64,000 bases of DNA. Origin: Denitrificimonas caeni DSM 24390. GTDB taxonomy: Bacteria > Pseudomonadota > Gammaproteobacteria > Pseudomonadales > Pseudomonadaceae. The notes beneath the pieces were generated by a model that saw only the letters and a list, made by a program, of their open reading frames with translations, did no database searches and was not told the DNA's origin. The stretch spans positions 1 to 64,000 of the forward strand of contig NZ_ATXQ01000012.1 in the NCBI RefSeq assembly GCF_000421765.1, written 5' to 3'. Both the position numbers and the translations under genes were made by a program. Shown here in pieces: positions 45,171 to 56,260 of the stretch (the first letter of the stretch is position 1; every line of letters starts with the position of its first letter).

Positions 45171-47405
45171 ATGCGATTTCTCATGCTTGCACTGATTGCA
45201 GGAATGCTGAGCTTGCGATTTTTGCCAAGCTTGCCCAGTACTTTGTTGCTGCTGGTTTTAATGCTGGTTGCGCTGGTTGCTTTCGTTTGTCGAGTTTTTC
45301 CGCTGGGCATCTACCTGCTTGGTTTGTGTTGGGCTTGTATCGGCGCTCAAGCCGCGTTGGATGACCAGCTGCAGCAAAACCTCGATGGCCGTACGCTTTG
45401 GCTCGAAGGCACGGTAGTGGGTTTGCCTGAATGGCCGCAGCTGCAAGGGCAGCCGGCTATTGTGCGCTTTGAGTTAGAGGATGCCTCTTCACGGCGCGCA
45501 CAGTTACCGCAGCGTATGCGTTTATCTTGGCGTGATCCGCCTGAGCAATTGCGTGCCGGTGAGCGCTGGCGCTTAGCGGTACGCTTAAAACGACCCGATG
45601 GTGTTCTCAATCCCTATGGCTTTGATTATCAAGCATGGTTATTGGCTAAACGTATCGGTGCAACGGGTTCGGTAAAAGCTGGCCAGCGCTTGGAGTCGGG
45701 AAGTGGTGTCGATCATTGGCGTGAGCGTTTAAAAGAGCGATTGCAGAGTGTCGCTCCAGCGCAGATGCGTGGAGTGATGGCGGCTTTATTGTTAGGCGAT
45801 GGCTCTGCGCTAACTGAGCAGCAGTGGCGTTTGTTGCAAACCACCGGCACTGTGCATTTGATGGTGATTTCTGGTCAGCATATTAGCTTAATGGCCGGTA
45901 TGGCCTACGCCTGCGTGGTATTTTTAGTGCGCTTTGGTTGGTGGCCGGCGCGCCTGCCATGGCTGCCTATTGCCTGTGCTTTATCGATGCTGGCAGCACT
46001 GTTGTATGGCGTGTTAGCGGGTTTTGCCGTGCCAGTACAAAGGGCTTGCATCATGGTGATGATTGCTTTGCTCTGGCGCTGGCGTTTTCAGCATTTGAGT
46101 GCTTGGACGGCATTGTTAGCGGCGCTTTGTCTGGTTTTGTTGTATGAGCCGTTAGTGGTGTTGCAAGCTGGGTTTTGGTTGTCATTTGCAGCAGTAGCAG
46201 CGCTGGTTTTAGCTTTTTCTGGACGTTTAGGTGCTTGGCGTTGGTGGCAAGTATTAACGCGCACGCAGTGGGTGGCTGCCATAGGATTAGCGCCATTTTT
46301 ATTGGCGCTGAGTTTGCCGGTGAGCCTGGTGGGGCCGCTGGCGAATCTGTTTGCAGTGCCCTGGCTGAGCTTGCTGGCGCTGCCGTTAACTTTATTAGGC
46401 TCCGCGCTATTGGCGTGGCCTGGGTTGGCAGAATGGGTGTTAGGTCTGGCTGGCTGGTCTTTGCAAGTGTTGTTTGTGGTGCTGGGCTGGTTTGCCCAGA
46501 GTGAAGCGCTGTGGCAGGGTGCTGGCGCCAGTCCTTGGGTATTAGGCTTTGCCCTGTTGGGTGTTATCGCGCTGTTGTTGCCGCGTCCCATCATTCCGCT
46601 ATTGGCCGTTGCTGCTTTGTGGTTGCCGCTCCTTAAACCCAGTGTGATTGAAGTTGAGCCGGGACAAGCAGAGGTTTGGCTGTTAGATGTGGGGCAGGGA
46701 CAAGCGGTATGGATACAAACGGCGCAGCACAGCATGCTGTATGACGCGGGACCTTTTATGGCTGGCTTTGATGCGGGAGAGCGAATTGTTGTGCCCTTTT
46801 TGCAGGGCTTTGGGCAAACACAGTTGGACCTGCTGCTGATTTCCCATGCCGATGCCGATCATGCCGGTGGCGCGCAGGCTATCCTTAATGCCTTGGTAGT
46901 AAAAGCAGTGGTGAGTGGACAACCGCTAGAGCATCCGGCAAGTTTTGCTGCGCAAGCCTGCACCGAACAACAGTGGCAGTGGGATGGGGTGTGGTTTTGG
47001 CGTTGGCAATGGCGCAATGCTCAAGACAGCAATCAAAAATCTTGCGTACTGTTGATTCACGCGCAAGGTGAGCGCTTATTATTAACCGGTGATCTTGATG
47101 CCGCAGGCGAGGCTGCTTTATTAGCTGACTGGCCATGGTTAAAAGCGGATTGGCTGGTGGCAGGGCATCATGGCAGTCGCACTTCAACATCGCGACGATT
47201 TCTGCAGGGTATAGAACCACGCTATGCTTTAATATCGCGAGGCAAGCACAACAGTTATGGGCATCCGCACCCACACGTGTTGGCTAATTTGCAGCGTGAA
47301 GATGCAGAAATTTATGATACTGCGCGAGATAAAGCAGTGCGGGTTCGTCTGGGTGATTATCAAGCACCGTGGACGATGTCGATGCAATCGCGTTTTTGGC
47401 GATGA
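45171..47405 (+). CDS. comEC: DNA internalization competence protein ComEC/Rec2
   Basis: ComEC forms the inner-membrane channel for single-stranded DNA uptake during transformation. The 744-residue protein has an N-terminal OB-like DUF4131 region, a central Competence domain with about ten helices (LLLGDGSALTEQQWRLLQTT, VISGQHISLMAG) and a C-terminal metallo-beta-lactamase-like domain (LLISHADADHAGG, AGHHGSRTSTSRRF). ATG 45171 is preceded by a strong AGGAGG; a start 96 bases upstream is unlikely. Full length, so DNA uptake is possible if pilus genes exist elsewhere. Confidence 0.93.
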   Translation: MRFLMLALIAGMLSLRFLPSLPSTLLLLVLMLVALVAFVCRVFPLGIYLLGLCWACIGAQAALDDQLQQNLDGRTLWLEGTVVGLPEWPQLQGQPAIVRFELEDASSRRAQLPQRMRLSWRDPPEQLRAGERWRLAVRLKRPDGVLNPYGFDYQAWLLAKRIGATGSVKAGQRLESGSGVDHWRERLKERLQSVAPAQMRGVMAALLLGDGSALTEQQWRLLQTTGTVHLMVISGQHISLMAGMAYACVVFLVRFGWWPARLPWLPIACALSMLAALLYGVLAGFAVPVQRACIMVMIALLWRWRFQHLSAWTALLAALCLVLLYEPLVVLQAGFWLSFAAVAALVLAFSGRLGAWRWWQVLTRTQWVAAIGLAPFLLALSLPVSLVGPLANLFAVPWLSLLALPLTLLGSALLAWPGLAEWVLGLAGWSLQVLFVVLGWFAQSEALWQGAGASPWVLGFALLGVIALLLPRPIIPLLAVAALWLPLLKPSVIEVEPGQAEVWLLDVGQGQAVWIQTAQHSMLYDAGPFMAGFDAGERIVVPFLQGFGQTQLDLLLISHADADHAGGAQAILNALVVKAVVSGQPLEHPASFAAQACTEQQWQWDGVWFWRWQWRNAQDSNQKSCVLLIHAQGERLLLTGDLDAAGEAALLADWPWLKADWLVAGHHGSRTSTSRRFLQGIEPRYALISRGKHNSYGHPHPHVLANLQREDAEIYDTARDKAVRVRLGDYQAPWTMSMQSRFWR

Positions 47406-47481
47406 AAATGAGAACCGCAGCGTTCGGTGTAGGCCTAAGGCTGTGCTAAAGTGAGCCAAATTTTTTGCTGGAGTAGCTATT

Positions 47482-48114
47482 GTGTGGGAACTGATTAAAT
47501 CAGGCGGCTGGATTATGCTGCCCATTGTTGTATGTTCAATTATTGCAGTTGCCATCGTTGCTGAGCGTTTGTGGACTTTGCGACCCTCACGGATTAGTCC
47601 GCCACATTTATTGGGGCAGGTCTGGCGTTGGGTGAAAGACAAGCAAATGGACCAAACGAAGTTCCAAGAGTTGCGCGCAGGTTCGCCGCTTGGGCAAATT
47701 TTAGCTGCAGGTTTGGCTAACTCGCGTCACGGCCGTGACATTATGAAAGAAAGTATTCAAGAAGCCGGTGTTAAAGTCGTAAGCGAACTTGAACGCTATC
47801 TAACCCCACTAGGCACCATCGCTGCCATTACGCCTTTATTAGGTTTGCTGGGTACGGTGCTGGGAATGATTGAGATTTTCAGTGCCTTTATGGGTTCTGG
47901 GATGGCCAACGCACCGCAATTGGCTGGTGGTATTGCTAAAGCCTTGGTGACCACTGCTGCCGGTTTATTTGTCGCTATTCCTACTTTATTCTTCCATCGT
48001 TTTTTACAGCGTCGCGTTGACCAGTTGGTGGTCAATATGGAACAAGAAGCGATTAAGCTTGTTGAAGTGGTGCAGGGTGATCGTGAGGTCGAACTCAATG
48101 GGGACAAAGCGTGA
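47482..48114 (+). CDS. exbB: ExbB/TolQ-family proton channel protein
   Basis: This 210-residue protein has three helices and the MotA/TolQ/ExbB core (TPLGTIAAITPLLGLLGTVL, then GGIAKALVTTAAGLFVAIPT). It forms the proton-driven motor with the ExbD-like protein encoded next. The partner energised here is unknown; this extra pair is conserved next to comEC and lpxK in pseudomonads. Start GTG 47482 follows CTGGAG. Overlaps exbD by 4 bases. Confidence 0.9.
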   Translation: MWELIKSGGWIMLPIVVCSIIAVAIVAERLWTLRPSRISPPHLLGQVWRWVKDKQMDQTKFQELRAGSPLGQILAAGLANSRHGRDIMKESIQEAGVKVVSELERYLTPLGTIAAITPLLGLLGTVLGMIEIFSAFMGSGMANAPQLAGGIAKALVTTAAGLFVAIPTLFFHRFLQRRVDQLVVNMEQEAIKLVEVVQGDREVELNGDKA

Positions 48115-48533
48115 AATTTCCTCGTAAACCGCGCGAACCGGTTGATATCAATTTAGCGCCACTGATCGATGTGGTGTTTATTCTGTTGTTATTCTTCGTG
48201 GTGACAACAACCTTTACTCGTGAGACTCAACTTAAAGTTGATTTGCCTGAGGCCGTCAGTGGTACACCTCCTGAGGTGACGAAAACGCCGCTGGAAATTT
48301 TAGTTGGTGTCGATGGCTCTTTCGCTTTAAATGGTAAAAGCTTGAGTAAGAATGATCTGGCCTCATTGATGGAAGCCTTGCGCCTTGAGTCAGGTGGCGA
48401 TCAGAGTTTGCCAGTGATGCTCAGTGCTGACGGTAAAGCGCCGCATCAGGCCGTGGTAACGGCGATGGACGCTGCCGCGAAACTGGGTTTTGCTCATTTG
48501 CGCATTACTACAGTTGAGGCGCAAGCCCAGTAG
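48111..48533 (+). CDS. exbD: ExbD/TolR-family protein
   Basis: This 140-residue single-span protein reads [20 protein letters not shown] at the N-terminus, with the motor aspartate in LAPLIDV, followed by a small periplasmic domain. It partners with ExbB. Start GTG 48111 overlaps the exbB stop; its TAG shares a base with the lpxK GTG, so three genes are coupled. Confidence 0.92.
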   Translation: MKFPRKPREPVDINLAPLIDVVFILLLFFVVTTTFTRETQLKVDLPEAVSGTPPEVTKTPLEILVGVDGSFALNGKSLSKNDLASLMEALRLESGGDQSLPVMLSADGKAPHQAVVTAMDAAAKLGFAHLRITTVEAQAQ

Positions 48534-49537
48534 TGAAACTGAGCGAACGCATCCAGCATGCTTGGTATTATGGCCATCCTGCGCTGTCTTTGCTGTGGCC
48601 ACTGGAAATGCTGTATCGCTCTGTGGTGCAGCGCAAGCGTGCACGCTTTCTCAGTGGTGACAGTGCAACCTACCGTGCTCCAGTACCGGTGATCGTGGTG
48701 GGTAATATCACCGTTGGCGGCACCGGTAAAACCCCATTGATTTTATGGTTGATCGAGCAATGCCGAGCCCAAGGTGTGCGGGTTGGCGTGGTCAGTCGTG
48801 GCTATGGTGCGCGTCCTGCACATTTTCCTTGGACGGTAAGCGCCACAGATACTGCCGAACAAGCAGGCGATGAGCCGCTGCTCATTGTCCAGCGCAGTGG
48901 TGTGCCGTTAGTCATTGCACCTGAGCGCGCGCAGGCGGTGCAGCAACTACTCGCCGAGCATTCGCTTGATATTATTTTGTCCGATGATGGTTTGCAGCAT
49001 TACGGCTTGGCGCGTGATCTAGAGTTGGTATTGATTGATGCGGCGCGTGGACTGGGTAATCAGCGCTGTTTGCCGGCAGGGCCGCTACGTGAACCGGCTG
49101 AGCGTCTACAGAGTGTCGATGCAGTGCTACTCAATGGTGCCGAGCAAGACAGTGGCAATGGTTTTGCGATGCGCTTGCAGCCGGCCGAGTTGGTGCATGT
49201 GCGCAGCGGTCGCCGCGAGCCGCTCAGTTACTTCCCCGCGCAACAAAAAATGCATGCAGTAGCGGGTATTGGCAACCCGCAACGTTTCTTCAAGACGCTC
49301 GAAGGGTTAAACTGGCAACCCATTGCTCACGCTTTTGCTGATCATGCTGAATTCACTGCGCAAGATTTACAGTTTGACGATGATTTGCCAGTGGTTATGA
49401 CTGAGAAAGACGCGGTGAAATGCCGTGGGTTTGCTGCAGATCATTGCTGGTACTTACAAGTGGCAGCGCAGCCTTCACCAGCCTTTAGTGACTGGTTTGC
49501 TGAGCAGCTAAAGCGTTTATTAACTGATTCGTTTTGA
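48533..49537 (+). CDS. lpxK: Tetraacyldisaccharide 4'-kinase
   Basis: LpxK phosphorylates the 4' position of the lipid A disaccharide at the cytoplasmic face of the inner membrane. The 334-residue protein has the P-loop [19 protein letters not shown] and the [14 protein letters not shown] segment carrying the catalytic Asp/His. Start is GTG 48533, coupled to exbD. Essential step of lipid A synthesis. Confidence 0.96.
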   Translation: MKLSERIQHAWYYGHPALSLLWPLEMLYRSVVQRKRARFLSGDSATYRAPVPVIVVGNITVGGTGKTPLILWLIEQCRAQGVRVGVVSRGYGARPAHFPWTVSATDTAEQAGDEPLLIVQRSGVPLVIAPERAQAVQQLLAEHSLDIILSDDGLQHYGLARDLELVLIDAARGLGNQRCLPAGPLREPAERLQSVDAVLLNGAEQDSGNGFAMRLQPAELVHVRSGRREPLSYFPAQQKMHAVAGIGNPQRFFKTLEGLNWQPIAHAFADHAEFTAQDLQFDDDLPVVMTEKDAVKCRGFAADHCWYLQVAAQPSPAFSDWFAEQLKRLLTDSF

Positions 49538-49547
49538 GGATGTGCTG

Positions 49548-49730
49548 ATGGACCCGAAACTCTTAGATATTTTGGCCTGCCCTTTATGCAAAAGTGCTGT
49601 GCAACTCAATGCGGAAAAAACTGAATTATGGTGCAAAGCCGATGGCTTAGCCTTCCCTATTCGTGACGATATTCCGGTGATGCTGGAAACTGAAGCGCGT
49701 ACCTTAAGCAATGATGAGCGTTTGGACTAA
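49548..49730 (+). CDS. ycaR: Trm112-family protein (YcaR)
   Basis: This 60-residue Trm112/UPF0434 protein begins [20 protein letters not shown]; the CPxC pair is the remains of a zinc ribbon. Function in bacteria is not clear. ATG 49548 with TGAGGA 7 bases upstream is preferred to GTG 49542. It lies between lpxK and kdsB, its usual position. Confidence 0.92.
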   Translation: MDPKLLDILACPLCKSAVQLNAEKTELWCKADGLAFPIRDDIPVMLETEARTLSNDERLD

Positions 49731-49733
49731 ATC

Positions 49734-50498
49734 ATGACTCAAGCTTTTTGTGTGGTGATTCCTGCGCGTTTTGCTTCCACGCGTTTTCCCGGTAAACCAC
49801 TGCAAGACATTGCAGGGATGCCGATGATTCAGCGTGTTTGGCTGCAAGCGCAGAAAAGCGCCGCGCAGCAGGTGGTGATTGCCACCGATGATCAACGGAT
49901 TTTTGCTGCCTGCGAAAGCTTTGGCGCGCAGGTGGTGATGACCCGTGATGATCACGAATCCGGCACGGACCGTTTAGCTGAAGTGGTTGAGCAGTTAGGT
50001 CTGCCCAGTGATGCCATCGTGGTTAACGTGCAAGGCGATGAGCCGCTGATTCCACCTAGTGTGATTGATCAAGTGGCCGCCAACTTGGCGCACTACACAC
50101 AAGCGGCGATGGCGACCTTGGCCGAGCCTATTACAGATATCGCCAGCGTGCTCAATCCGAATGTGGTGAAAGTCAGTTGCGATAAGCAGGGTTATGCTTT
50201 GACCTTCAGTCGTGCACCTTTGCCTTGGCCGCGCGATGCCTTTGCGAAAAGCCAAGAGGTGTTGCCAGAAGGCGTTGAGTTCCGTCGACACATTGGTATT
50301 TATGCCTATCGTGCAGGCTTTTTAGCGGATTTTGTAGCTTGGGGCTCCTGCGCTTTAGAGCAAACTGAATCCCTTGAGCAGTTACGTGCCTTATGGAATG
50401 GCGCACGTATTCATGTGGCGGATGCTGTCGAAGCACCGCCTGCAGGCGTTGATACGTTGGAAGATTTACAGCGTGTTCGACGTTTTTTTGAGGAGTAA
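49734..50498 (+). CDS. kdsB: 3-deoxy-manno-octulosonate cytidylyltransferase
   Basis: KdsB activates Kdo as CMP-Kdo for LPS inner-core assembly. The 254-residue protein has the N-terminal nucleotide site [20 protein letters not shown] and the conserved [13 protein letters not shown] with metal-binding Asp. Three bases separate it from ycaR, and the phosphatase gene follows after two bases. Confidence 0.96.
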   Translation: MTQAFCVVIPARFASTRFPGKPLQDIAGMPMIQRVWLQAQKSAAQQVVIATDDQRIFAACESFGAQVVMTRDDHESGTDRLAEVVEQLGLPSDAIVVNVQGDEPLIPPSVIDQVAANLAHYTQAAMATLAEPITDIASVLNPNVVKVSCDKQGYALTFSRAPLPWPRDAFAKSQEVLPEGVEFRRHIGIYAYRAGFLADFVAWGSCALEQTESLEQLRALWNGARIHVADAVEAPPAGVDTLEDLQRVRRFFEE

Positions 50499-50500
50499 CA

Positions 50501-50965
50501 ATGAAGGTTTTATTTGTCTGTTTGGGTAATATCTGCCGTTCACCGACTGCTGAAGGGGTGTTTCGTCGTTATGTTGAGCAGGCAGGCTTGAGCGATAAAA
50601 TCAGCATTGATTCGGCAGGCACCTCAGATTGGCATATTGACAAAACCCCTGATCCACGCACGCAAGCTGCTGCAGCCAAGCGTGGTTATGATTTGTCGAC
50701 GCTACGCGGACGTCAGGCCAGCGTCGAGGATTTTACCGAGTTTGATTTAATTCTGGCGATGGATAAAAGCAATCTGAGCAACCTGCAGGCGATCCAGCCT
50801 GTCGATGCTAAAGCTGAGTTGGCGCTGTACTTGCCGCGCTTTGGCATCAGCCCTGATGAAGTGCCAGACCCTTATTATGGTGGTGAAGACGGCTTTGAGT
50901 TGGTGCTCGATATGCTGGAGCAAGCCAGCCAGGTTTTGCTCGATGAAATAAAGGCGCGCTTGTGA
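50501..50965 (+). CDS. Low-molecular-weight protein tyrosine phosphatase
   Basis: This 154-residue LMW phosphatase has the P-loop CLGNICRSPTAEG at the N-terminus and the acid DPYYGGEDGF near residue 126. Such enzymes often regulate tyrosine kinases of polysaccharide export, but no Wzc-type kinase is in the window. GAGGAG lies upstream of the ATG; it overlaps murB by 4 bases. Confidence 0.94.
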   Translation: MKVLFVCLGNICRSPTAEGVFRRYVEQAGLSDKISIDSAGTSDWHIDKTPDPRTQAAAAKRGYDLSTLRGRQASVEDFTEFDLILAMDKSNLSNLQAIQPVDAKAELALYLPRFGISPDEVPDPYYGGEDGFELVLDMLEQASQVLLDEIKARL

Positions 50966-51987
50966 GTTTGAGCATTCAAGAGCAGGTTTCACTGCGCTCG
51001 TACAATACGTTAGCGATTGATGTGGCGGCGCGATTTTTTGTTGCGGTGCAGTCGCTTGAGCAGTTACAAGCCGCTTTGGCGTGGGCTGAACAACGCGAGA
51101 TTGCCGTGCTGTTACTCGGCGGTGGTAGTAATTTGGTGCTCACCGCTGATCTGAATGCTTTGGTGATCCATCTGCAATTGCGCGGTATTCAAGTGCTCAG
51201 TGAAGATGCTGATTTTGCCCAAGTTGAAGTGCAGGCCGGTGAGAACTGGCATGACTTTGTGCAGTGGAGTTTGGCGCAAGGTTTGAGCGGTTTAGAAAAT
51301 CTAAGTTTGATTCCTGGCAATGTCGGCGCTGCACCGGTGCAAAATATTGGTGCCTATGGTGCTGAACTGAAAGACCATCTCGACAGCGTATTGGTCCTCG
51401 ATCGCTACACCGGCCAGATCCAGCGTCTGAGCAATGAACAGTGTCAGTTTGCTTACCGTGACAGCCTGTTTAAGCGAGAGTCAGGTCGTCGGGTGATTTT
51501 AAGTGTGATCTTCAAATTACCGAAACATGCTGCTTTGCAATTGGACTACGGTCATTTACGCAGTTACTTGGCCGAGCAACAAGTGCAGCAACCGACTGCG
51601 CAAGATGTCAGTCGTGCCGTCTGCGCGATTCGTGCAGAAAAACTACCTGATCCTAAGCAGTTAGCCAATGCTGGCAGTTTTTTCAAAAACCCAGTGATCA
51701 GCGCCGAGCACGCGCAACAACTGCAAGAAAACTATCCTAATATCGTCAGCTTTGCTCAAGCCGATGGTCAGGTCAAACTCGCCGCTGGCTGGCTGATTGA
51801 GCACGCCGGTTGGAAGGGTGTGCGTCAAGGCGATGCCGGAGTGCATACCAAGCAGGCATTAGTTTTGGTCAATTATGGCGGGGCCAGTGGTCAGCAGATC
51901 CTTGAGCTGGCAGGGCAAATTCAAGCTGATATCAAGCAGCGTTTTGCGGTTGAGTTGGAAATTGAACCTAACGTGATTACTGGCTAA
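50962..51987 (+). CDS. murB: UDP-N-acetylenolpyruvoylglucosamine reductase
   Basis: MurB reduces UDP-GlcNAc-enolpyruvate to UDP-MurNAc in peptidoglycan synthesis, using FAD and NADPH. The 341-residue protein has the FAD-binding LLLGGGSNLVLT, the LSLIPGNVGAAPVQNIGAYG stretch, and the catalytic Ser in NAGSFFKNP. Start is GTG 50962. It ends the comEC-to-murB run; rne, which follows in P. aeruginosa, is absent here. Confidence 0.96.
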   Translation: MSLSIQEQVSLRSYNTLAIDVAARFFVAVQSLEQLQAALAWAEQREIAVLLLGGGSNLVLTADLNALVIHLQLRGIQVLSEDADFAQVEVQAGENWHDFVQWSLAQGLSGLENLSLIPGNVGAAPVQNIGAYGAELKDHLDSVLVLDRYTGQIQRLSNEQCQFAYRDSLFKRESGRRVILSVIFKLPKHAALQLDYGHLRSYLAEQQVQQPTAQDVSRAVCAIRAEKLPDPKQLANAGSFFKNPVISAEHAQQLQENYPNIVSFAQADGQVKLAAGWLIEHAGWKGVRQGDAGVHTKQALVLVNYGGASGQQILELAGQIQADIKQRFAVELEIEPNVITG

Positions 51988-52016
51988 GCGCTGACTGGTA
52001 ACTCTAAGTAACTGAG

Positions 52017-52049
52017 TCTAGCGCAGGCTTAATGTCAGCATGCGCTAGA
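52017..52049. repeat. Hairpin between convergent murB and csiV
   Basis: TCTAGCGCA (52017-52025) pairs perfectly with TGCGCTAGA (52041-52049), loop 15 bases, in the 83-base gap between two convergent genes. It could act on both transcripts as a bidirectional terminator or barrier, but it lacks a clear T-tract on either side. Confidence 0.5.
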
Positions 52050-52070
52050 TATCTTGATGTGCATAAACAA

Positions 52071-52646
52071 TTATTCCATGTATTCGCTGGCGCTGTTTGG
52101 AGCGCTATCTGCAGCGTTATTGCCTTGCGCTTGAATACGGATCAACGCACCGAGAGTGCCGTGATCAATAAAAGTCACTTGGTCATTGGCCACTAACGCG
52201 CTTTGCTTAAAACGCTCGCTACTCAGTAGGGTCGCATCTGGGTTGAATTGATTAATCCAGAAATCCATCTGCACTTGACTGGTGCGCTCTAACTCCATCG
52301 CTACAGTGCCTTCCACAGGGTAGTGGGCAAACGACTCAGCGCCTTCAGTGACGGCAACCTGCACCGATGGGCCGTTGCTGGTTTGCAGCCAGGCTTTATG
52401 CAACAGCACTTGATAACCGTTGGCAGGGGTTAGTTTTTTGACTAAGTGATCAAGGTGAGTGCTGCGCAGCATCTCGCTGGTCACTGGCGTTGCGCCATTG
52501 GCCCAGCTGTCCGGTGCCACTTGGCTGGATGGAATAGTCTCGCTACTTTGACGAAAAACAATCAGTTCGACCAGTTGTGTGTCATTGGCCAAGGCTTGCG
52601 TGCTGCATAGGGTGAGCAAAAGGGCGAGGTGGACTAAGTAACGCAT
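52071..52646 (-). CDS. csiV: CsiV-family periplasmic protein
   Basis: This 191-residue exported protein has a signal peptide (MRYLVHLALLLTLCSTQALA) and the CsiV pattern VELIVFRQ near the mature N-terminus and a MELERTSQVQMDFWI stretch. In Pseudomonas the gene follows mfd, as here (18-base gap). CsiV was named in Shewanella-type studies as a regulator of wall synthesis through peptidoglycan glycosyltransferase activity; its role here is inference. Confidence 0.8.
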   Translation of the reverse strand: MRYLVHLALLLTLCSTQALANDTQLVELIVFRQSSETIPSSQVAPDSWANGATPVTSEMLRSTHLDHLVKKLTPANGYQVLLHKAWLQTSNGPSVQVAVTEGAESFAHYPVEGTVAMELERTSQVQMDFWINQFNPDATLLSSERFKQSALVANDQVTFIDHGTLGALIRIQAQGNNAADSAPNSASEYME

Positions 52647-52664
52647 GTGCAGCTCCTTAAATTA

Positions 52665-55600
52665 TTACTCTGCGGCCAGTTGTGTTAACAGGGCTTCGAT
52701 TGTAGCAAAGCGTTGCTCAGGATTATCCATTGGCACGGTAAATTTAAACACTGTAGCGCCTTCAAAGCGATAGTGCTTAGGTTGGCTTTGGATCAGTTTA
52801 ATCAAGCGAATCGGATCAACGCAGGTGTCATTGGCAAACTCTAAACGACCACCGTAAGGGCCTGCATCAATTTTGAGAATACCCAAGGCTTGCGCTTTGA
52901 GTTTCAGTTCGGTGACGCGGATTAGATATTTGGCCGGGTCGGGCAATAAACCGAAGCGATCAATCATTTCCACTTGCAGTTCTTTCAGGGCGTTATTGTC
53001 TTTGGCCGATGAAATACGCTTGTAAAGAATCAAGCGTGCATGCACGTCGGGCAGGTATTCATCCGGGATCAACGCCGGTAGACGCAGATTGATCTCTGCC
53101 CCATTGTTAAGCGGCTGCTCAAGATTGGGCTCTTCGCCTTTGCGGATGGACTCAACGGCACGCTCGAGCATTTCCATATACAGGGTAAAACCAATGGCTT
53201 GGATCTCACCGCTTTGGCCATCGCCGAGTAATTCACCGGCACCACGGATTTCCAAATCATGGGTGGCGAGCATAAAGCCGGCGCCCAAATCTTGCGCGTT
53301 GCTGATCGCCTCTAAGCGTTTTTGAGCATCGGTGGTCATGCTTTTTTGTGGCGGTGTCAGCAGGTACGCATAAGCCTGGTGGTGACTACGACCGACACGA
53401 CCACGCAGTTGATGCAGCTGGGCTAAACCAAATTTATCGGCACGATCAATGATGATGGTGTTGGCGTTGGGTACGTCAATCCCTGTTTCAATAATGGTTG
53501 AGGCCACCAGTACGTTGTAGCGCTTGTGGTAAAAGTCCGCCATCACTTGCTCAAGTTCGCGCTCATGCATCTGGCCGTGACCAATACCAATGCGTGCTTC
53601 TGGTACTAGAGCGGCTAAGTCAGCAGCGCATTTTTCGATGGTTTTGACATCGTTGTGTAAGAAATACACTTGACCACCACGCAGTAGCTCACGCAATAAA
53701 GCTTCTTTTACCACGGCATCTTGGCGCTGCATGACAAAGGTGCGTACTGACAGACGCCGCGCTGGCGGTGTGGCAATGATCGACATGTCGCGCATGCCAG
53801 CAAAAGCCATGTTCAGGGTGCGTGGAATCGGCGTGGCAGTCAGAGTGAGAATATCCACTTCACTGCGCAGCGCTTTTAGCTGTTCTTTCTGACGCACACC
53901 AAAGCGGTGTTCTTCGTCAATGATCACCAAACCAAGGTTGTTAAATTTGACATCACTTTGCAGTAACTTGTGCGTACCAATCAAAATATCAACTTTGCCT
54001 TCGGCTAAATCACGGATGGCCTGATTGATTTCTTTGGCGGATTTAAAGCGGCTCATGACTTCCACTTTAACGGGCCAATCGGCAAAGCGATCGCGGAAAC
54101 TGTTGTAGTGTTGCTGCGCCAGTAGTGTGGTGGGCACTAAAACGGCTACTTGTTTGCCACTGTGCACAGCAATAAAGGCTGCACGCATGGCCACTTCAGT
54201 TTTACCAAAACCCACATCGCCACACACCAAACGATCCATCGGCTTGCCTGACAACATGTCATGGCGCACTTTGTCGATGGCGGTTTGTTGGTCGGGGGTT
54301 TCTTCAAAGGGGAATGCTGCGCTGAAAGTGGCGTAATCCACGCCCGGATTGCTAAAGGCAAAGCCTTCGCGGGCTGCGCGAATGGCATAGATGTTCAGCA
54401 GTTCCGCTGCGACATCGCGCACTTGCTCGGCGGCTTTGCGCTTGGCTTTTTGCCATTGCTCGGTGCCTAAGCGGTGCAGCGGTGCGCTGTTGTCATCGCT
54501 ACCGGTGTAGCGAGCTATTAAGTGCAGGTTGGCCACAGGCACATAGAGTTTGGCCTGATCGGCGTATTCAAGCATTAAAAACTCGGTGGCTTGCTCTTCA
54601 ATCTCTAGTGTCACTAAGCCTTGATAGCGTCCGACACCGTGATCAATGTGCACAACTGGCGCACCTTCACGCAGTTCGGTGAGGTTGCGAATCACATGCT
54701 CATGATTGCCGTCGCGGTTTTTGTCACGACGACGACGCTGCATGACGCGTTGGCCCAGTAATGCACTTTCTGGGATTAGGGCGATGTCATCGAGCAGTAC
54801 ACCGGCTTCAATCGGTGCCACGCAAATAGCAACTTTGTAATCTGCAGTTAAAAAATCTTCCCAGTTGCTCACTTCAACTGGAATAACATCAATGCGTTGC
54901 AGCAATTCCAGCAGCACTTCGCGACGGCCAGCGGTTTCTACCGTGAATAAAGTACGACCGTTAAATGTAGCTAAAAAGTCTTTAACTTTATTTAAAGGTT
55001 CGGCGGCGCGCGCATCCAGTGATAAATCGGGGAAGGTTTGCACCGGTAGGCGTTCTTTACCCACCGCAGGACTGACATCTTGGCTGTCAATGATAATGCG
55101 CGGATGGTCTTTGAGAGCGCTGTAATACTCGTCGATGGCAATAAATAAATCAGCCGGCGGCAATAAGGGGCGCTCGATATCACCTCGGCGCTCGGCATAA
55201 CGGCTGCGAATATCGAGCCAGAAAGCTTCGGCAGCAGTATCAACGCCCACTAAGGAGAAAACTTGTGCATCGTCTGGTAGATAAGCAAACAGGTTGCTGG
55301 TTTCTTCAAAAAAAAGCGGTAAGTATGCTTCGATTCCAGCGGGGATAATGCCGCTGGCTAAGTCTTGATAGAGCGGGCAGCGGCGGAAATCAACATCAAA
55401 ACGCTCGCGAAAGCGTGAGCGGAAATCGCCACGGGATTTTTTGTCTAAAGGGAATTCCCGCGCCGGCAACAGACGAATGCTCTCGACTTTGTCATTGGAA
55501 CGCTGGGTTTCTGGATCAAAGGTGCGCAGCGTTTCGATTTCATCATCAAACAAATCAATACGGTACGGCGCCTCACTGCCCATTGGGAATAAATCAATCA

Positions 55601-56102
55601 GCGCGCCGCGTACGGCAAACTCGCCATGTTCATACACCGTATCAACACATTGATAGCCGGAAGCCTGTAAACGGCTGCGCATGCTTTCGACATCAAGCTT
55701 TTGTCCGACATCGAGCATTAAGCTGGCATCAATCATAAATGACTTAGGTGCAAGGCGGTGCAGGGCGGTATTGATTGGAACGACTAAAATGCCTTGCTGC
55801 AGTTGTGGCAACTGATAGAGCGTGGCAACACGTTGGGAAATAATGTCCTGATGCGGAGAAAAAACATCATAGGGCAGAGTTTCCCAGTCCGGAAAGTGCA
55901 GGACCGGCAGTTCTGGCGCAAAAAAAGCCAACTCTTCTTTTAAGCGTTCGGCACTTTGACTGTTATCCGTTAACAGCAAGGTGAAGCGCTGTGTACTGCG
56001 TGCTGCAGCAGCAATGGCTAAACCTTGTGCAGCGCCGGGCAGGTTGCCCCAGAGCTGTTTGGCTGACTTTAATGGCAGTTTCGGAAGACGCAATACAGAC
56101 AC
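52665..56102 (-). CDS. mfd: Transcription-repair coupling factor
   Basis: Mfd removes RNA polymerase stalled at lesions and recruits UvrA. The ~1145-residue protein has a UvrB-like N-terminal region ([20 protein letters not shown]), the RNA-polymerase-interaction domain ([20 protein letters not shown]) and the RecG-like translocase with Walker [17 protein letters not shown] and DEEH box [13 protein letters not shown] chose GTG 56102 ([10 protein letters not shown]) because it matches known Mfd N-termini and length; an upstream start at 56180 would add 26 residues. Confidence 0.95.
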   Translation of the reverse strand: MSVLRLPKLPLKSAKQLWGNLPGAAQGLAIAAAARSTQRFTLLLTDNSQSAERLKEELAFFAPELPVLHFPDWETLPYDVFSPHQDIISQRVATLYQLPQLQQGILVVPINTALHRLAPKSFMIDASLMLDVGQKLDVESMRSRLQASGYQCVDTVYEHGEFAVRGALIDLFPMGSEAPYRIDLFDDEIETLRTFDPETQRSNDKVESIRLLPAREFPLDKKSRGDFRSRFRERFDVDFRRCPLYQDLASGIIPAGIEAYLPLFFEETSNLFAYLPDDAQVFSLVGVDTAAEAFWLDIRSRYAERRGDIERPLLPPADLFIAIDEYYSALKDHPRIIIDSQDVSPAVGKERLPVQTFPDLSLDARAAEPLNKVKDFLATFNGRTLFTVETAGRREVLLELLQRIDVIPVEVSNWEDFLTADYKVAICVAPIEAGVLLDDIALIPESALLGQRVMQRRRRDKNRDGNHEHVIRNLTELREGAPVVHIDHGVGRYQGLVTLEIEEQATEFLMLEYADQAKLYVPVANLHLIARYTGSDDNSAPLHRLGTEQWQKAKRKAAEQVRDVAAELLNIYAIRAAREGFAFSNPGVDYATFSAAFPFEETPDQQTAIDKVRHDMLSGKPMDRLVCGDVGFGKTEVAMRAAFIAVHSGKQVAVLVPTTLLAQQHYNSFRDRFADWPVKVEVMSRFKSAKEINQAIRDLAEGKVDILIGTHKLLQSDVKFNNLGLVIIDEEHRFGVRQKEQLKALRSEVDILTLTATPIPRTLNMAFAGMRDMSIIATPPARRLSVRTFVMQRQDAVVKEALLRELLRGGQVYFLHNDVKTIEKCAADLAALVPEARIGIGHGQMHERELEQVMADFYHKRYNVLVASTIIETGIDVPNANTIIIDRADKFGLAQLHQLRGRVGRSHHQAYAYLLTPPQKSMTTDAQKRLEAISNAQDLGAGFMLATHDLEIRGAGELLGDGQSGEIQAIGFTLYMEMLERAVESIRKGEEPNLEQPLNNGAEINLRLPALIPDEYLPDVHARLILYKRISSAKDNNALKELQVEMIDRFGLLPDPAKYLIRVTELKLKAQALGILKIDAGPYGGRLEFANDTCVDPIRLIKLIQSQPKHYRFEGATVFKFTVPMDNPEQRFATIEALLTQLAAE

Positions 56103-56196
56103 AGCTGACTCTTGTATGAACAATAAAAGAGGCGATTGTAACGGGCTATTGAGTCGCTCGCTATATAAGGTTTTTAACACAATGAGTGCTTAAAGC

Positions 56197-56225
56197 TTGC
56201 CGCTTTCGTTTTGGCAGTCGATAAT
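56197..56225 (+). promoter_or_regulatory. Sigma-70-type promoter for gap
   Basis: TTGCCG (56197-56202) and GATAAT (56220-56225) are separated by exactly 17 bases, upstream of the gap start at 56261. The expected transcription start lies ~30 bases before the coding region. Confidence 0.65.
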
Positions 56226-56260
56226 GTAACTCTTTTTTAGCCCCTAAATAGGTATCCCAC

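Noticed and set aside
46088-46735. 215-codon minus-strand open frame inside comEC
   Set aside because: Antisense to the conserved Competence domain; composition is typical of a shadow frame.
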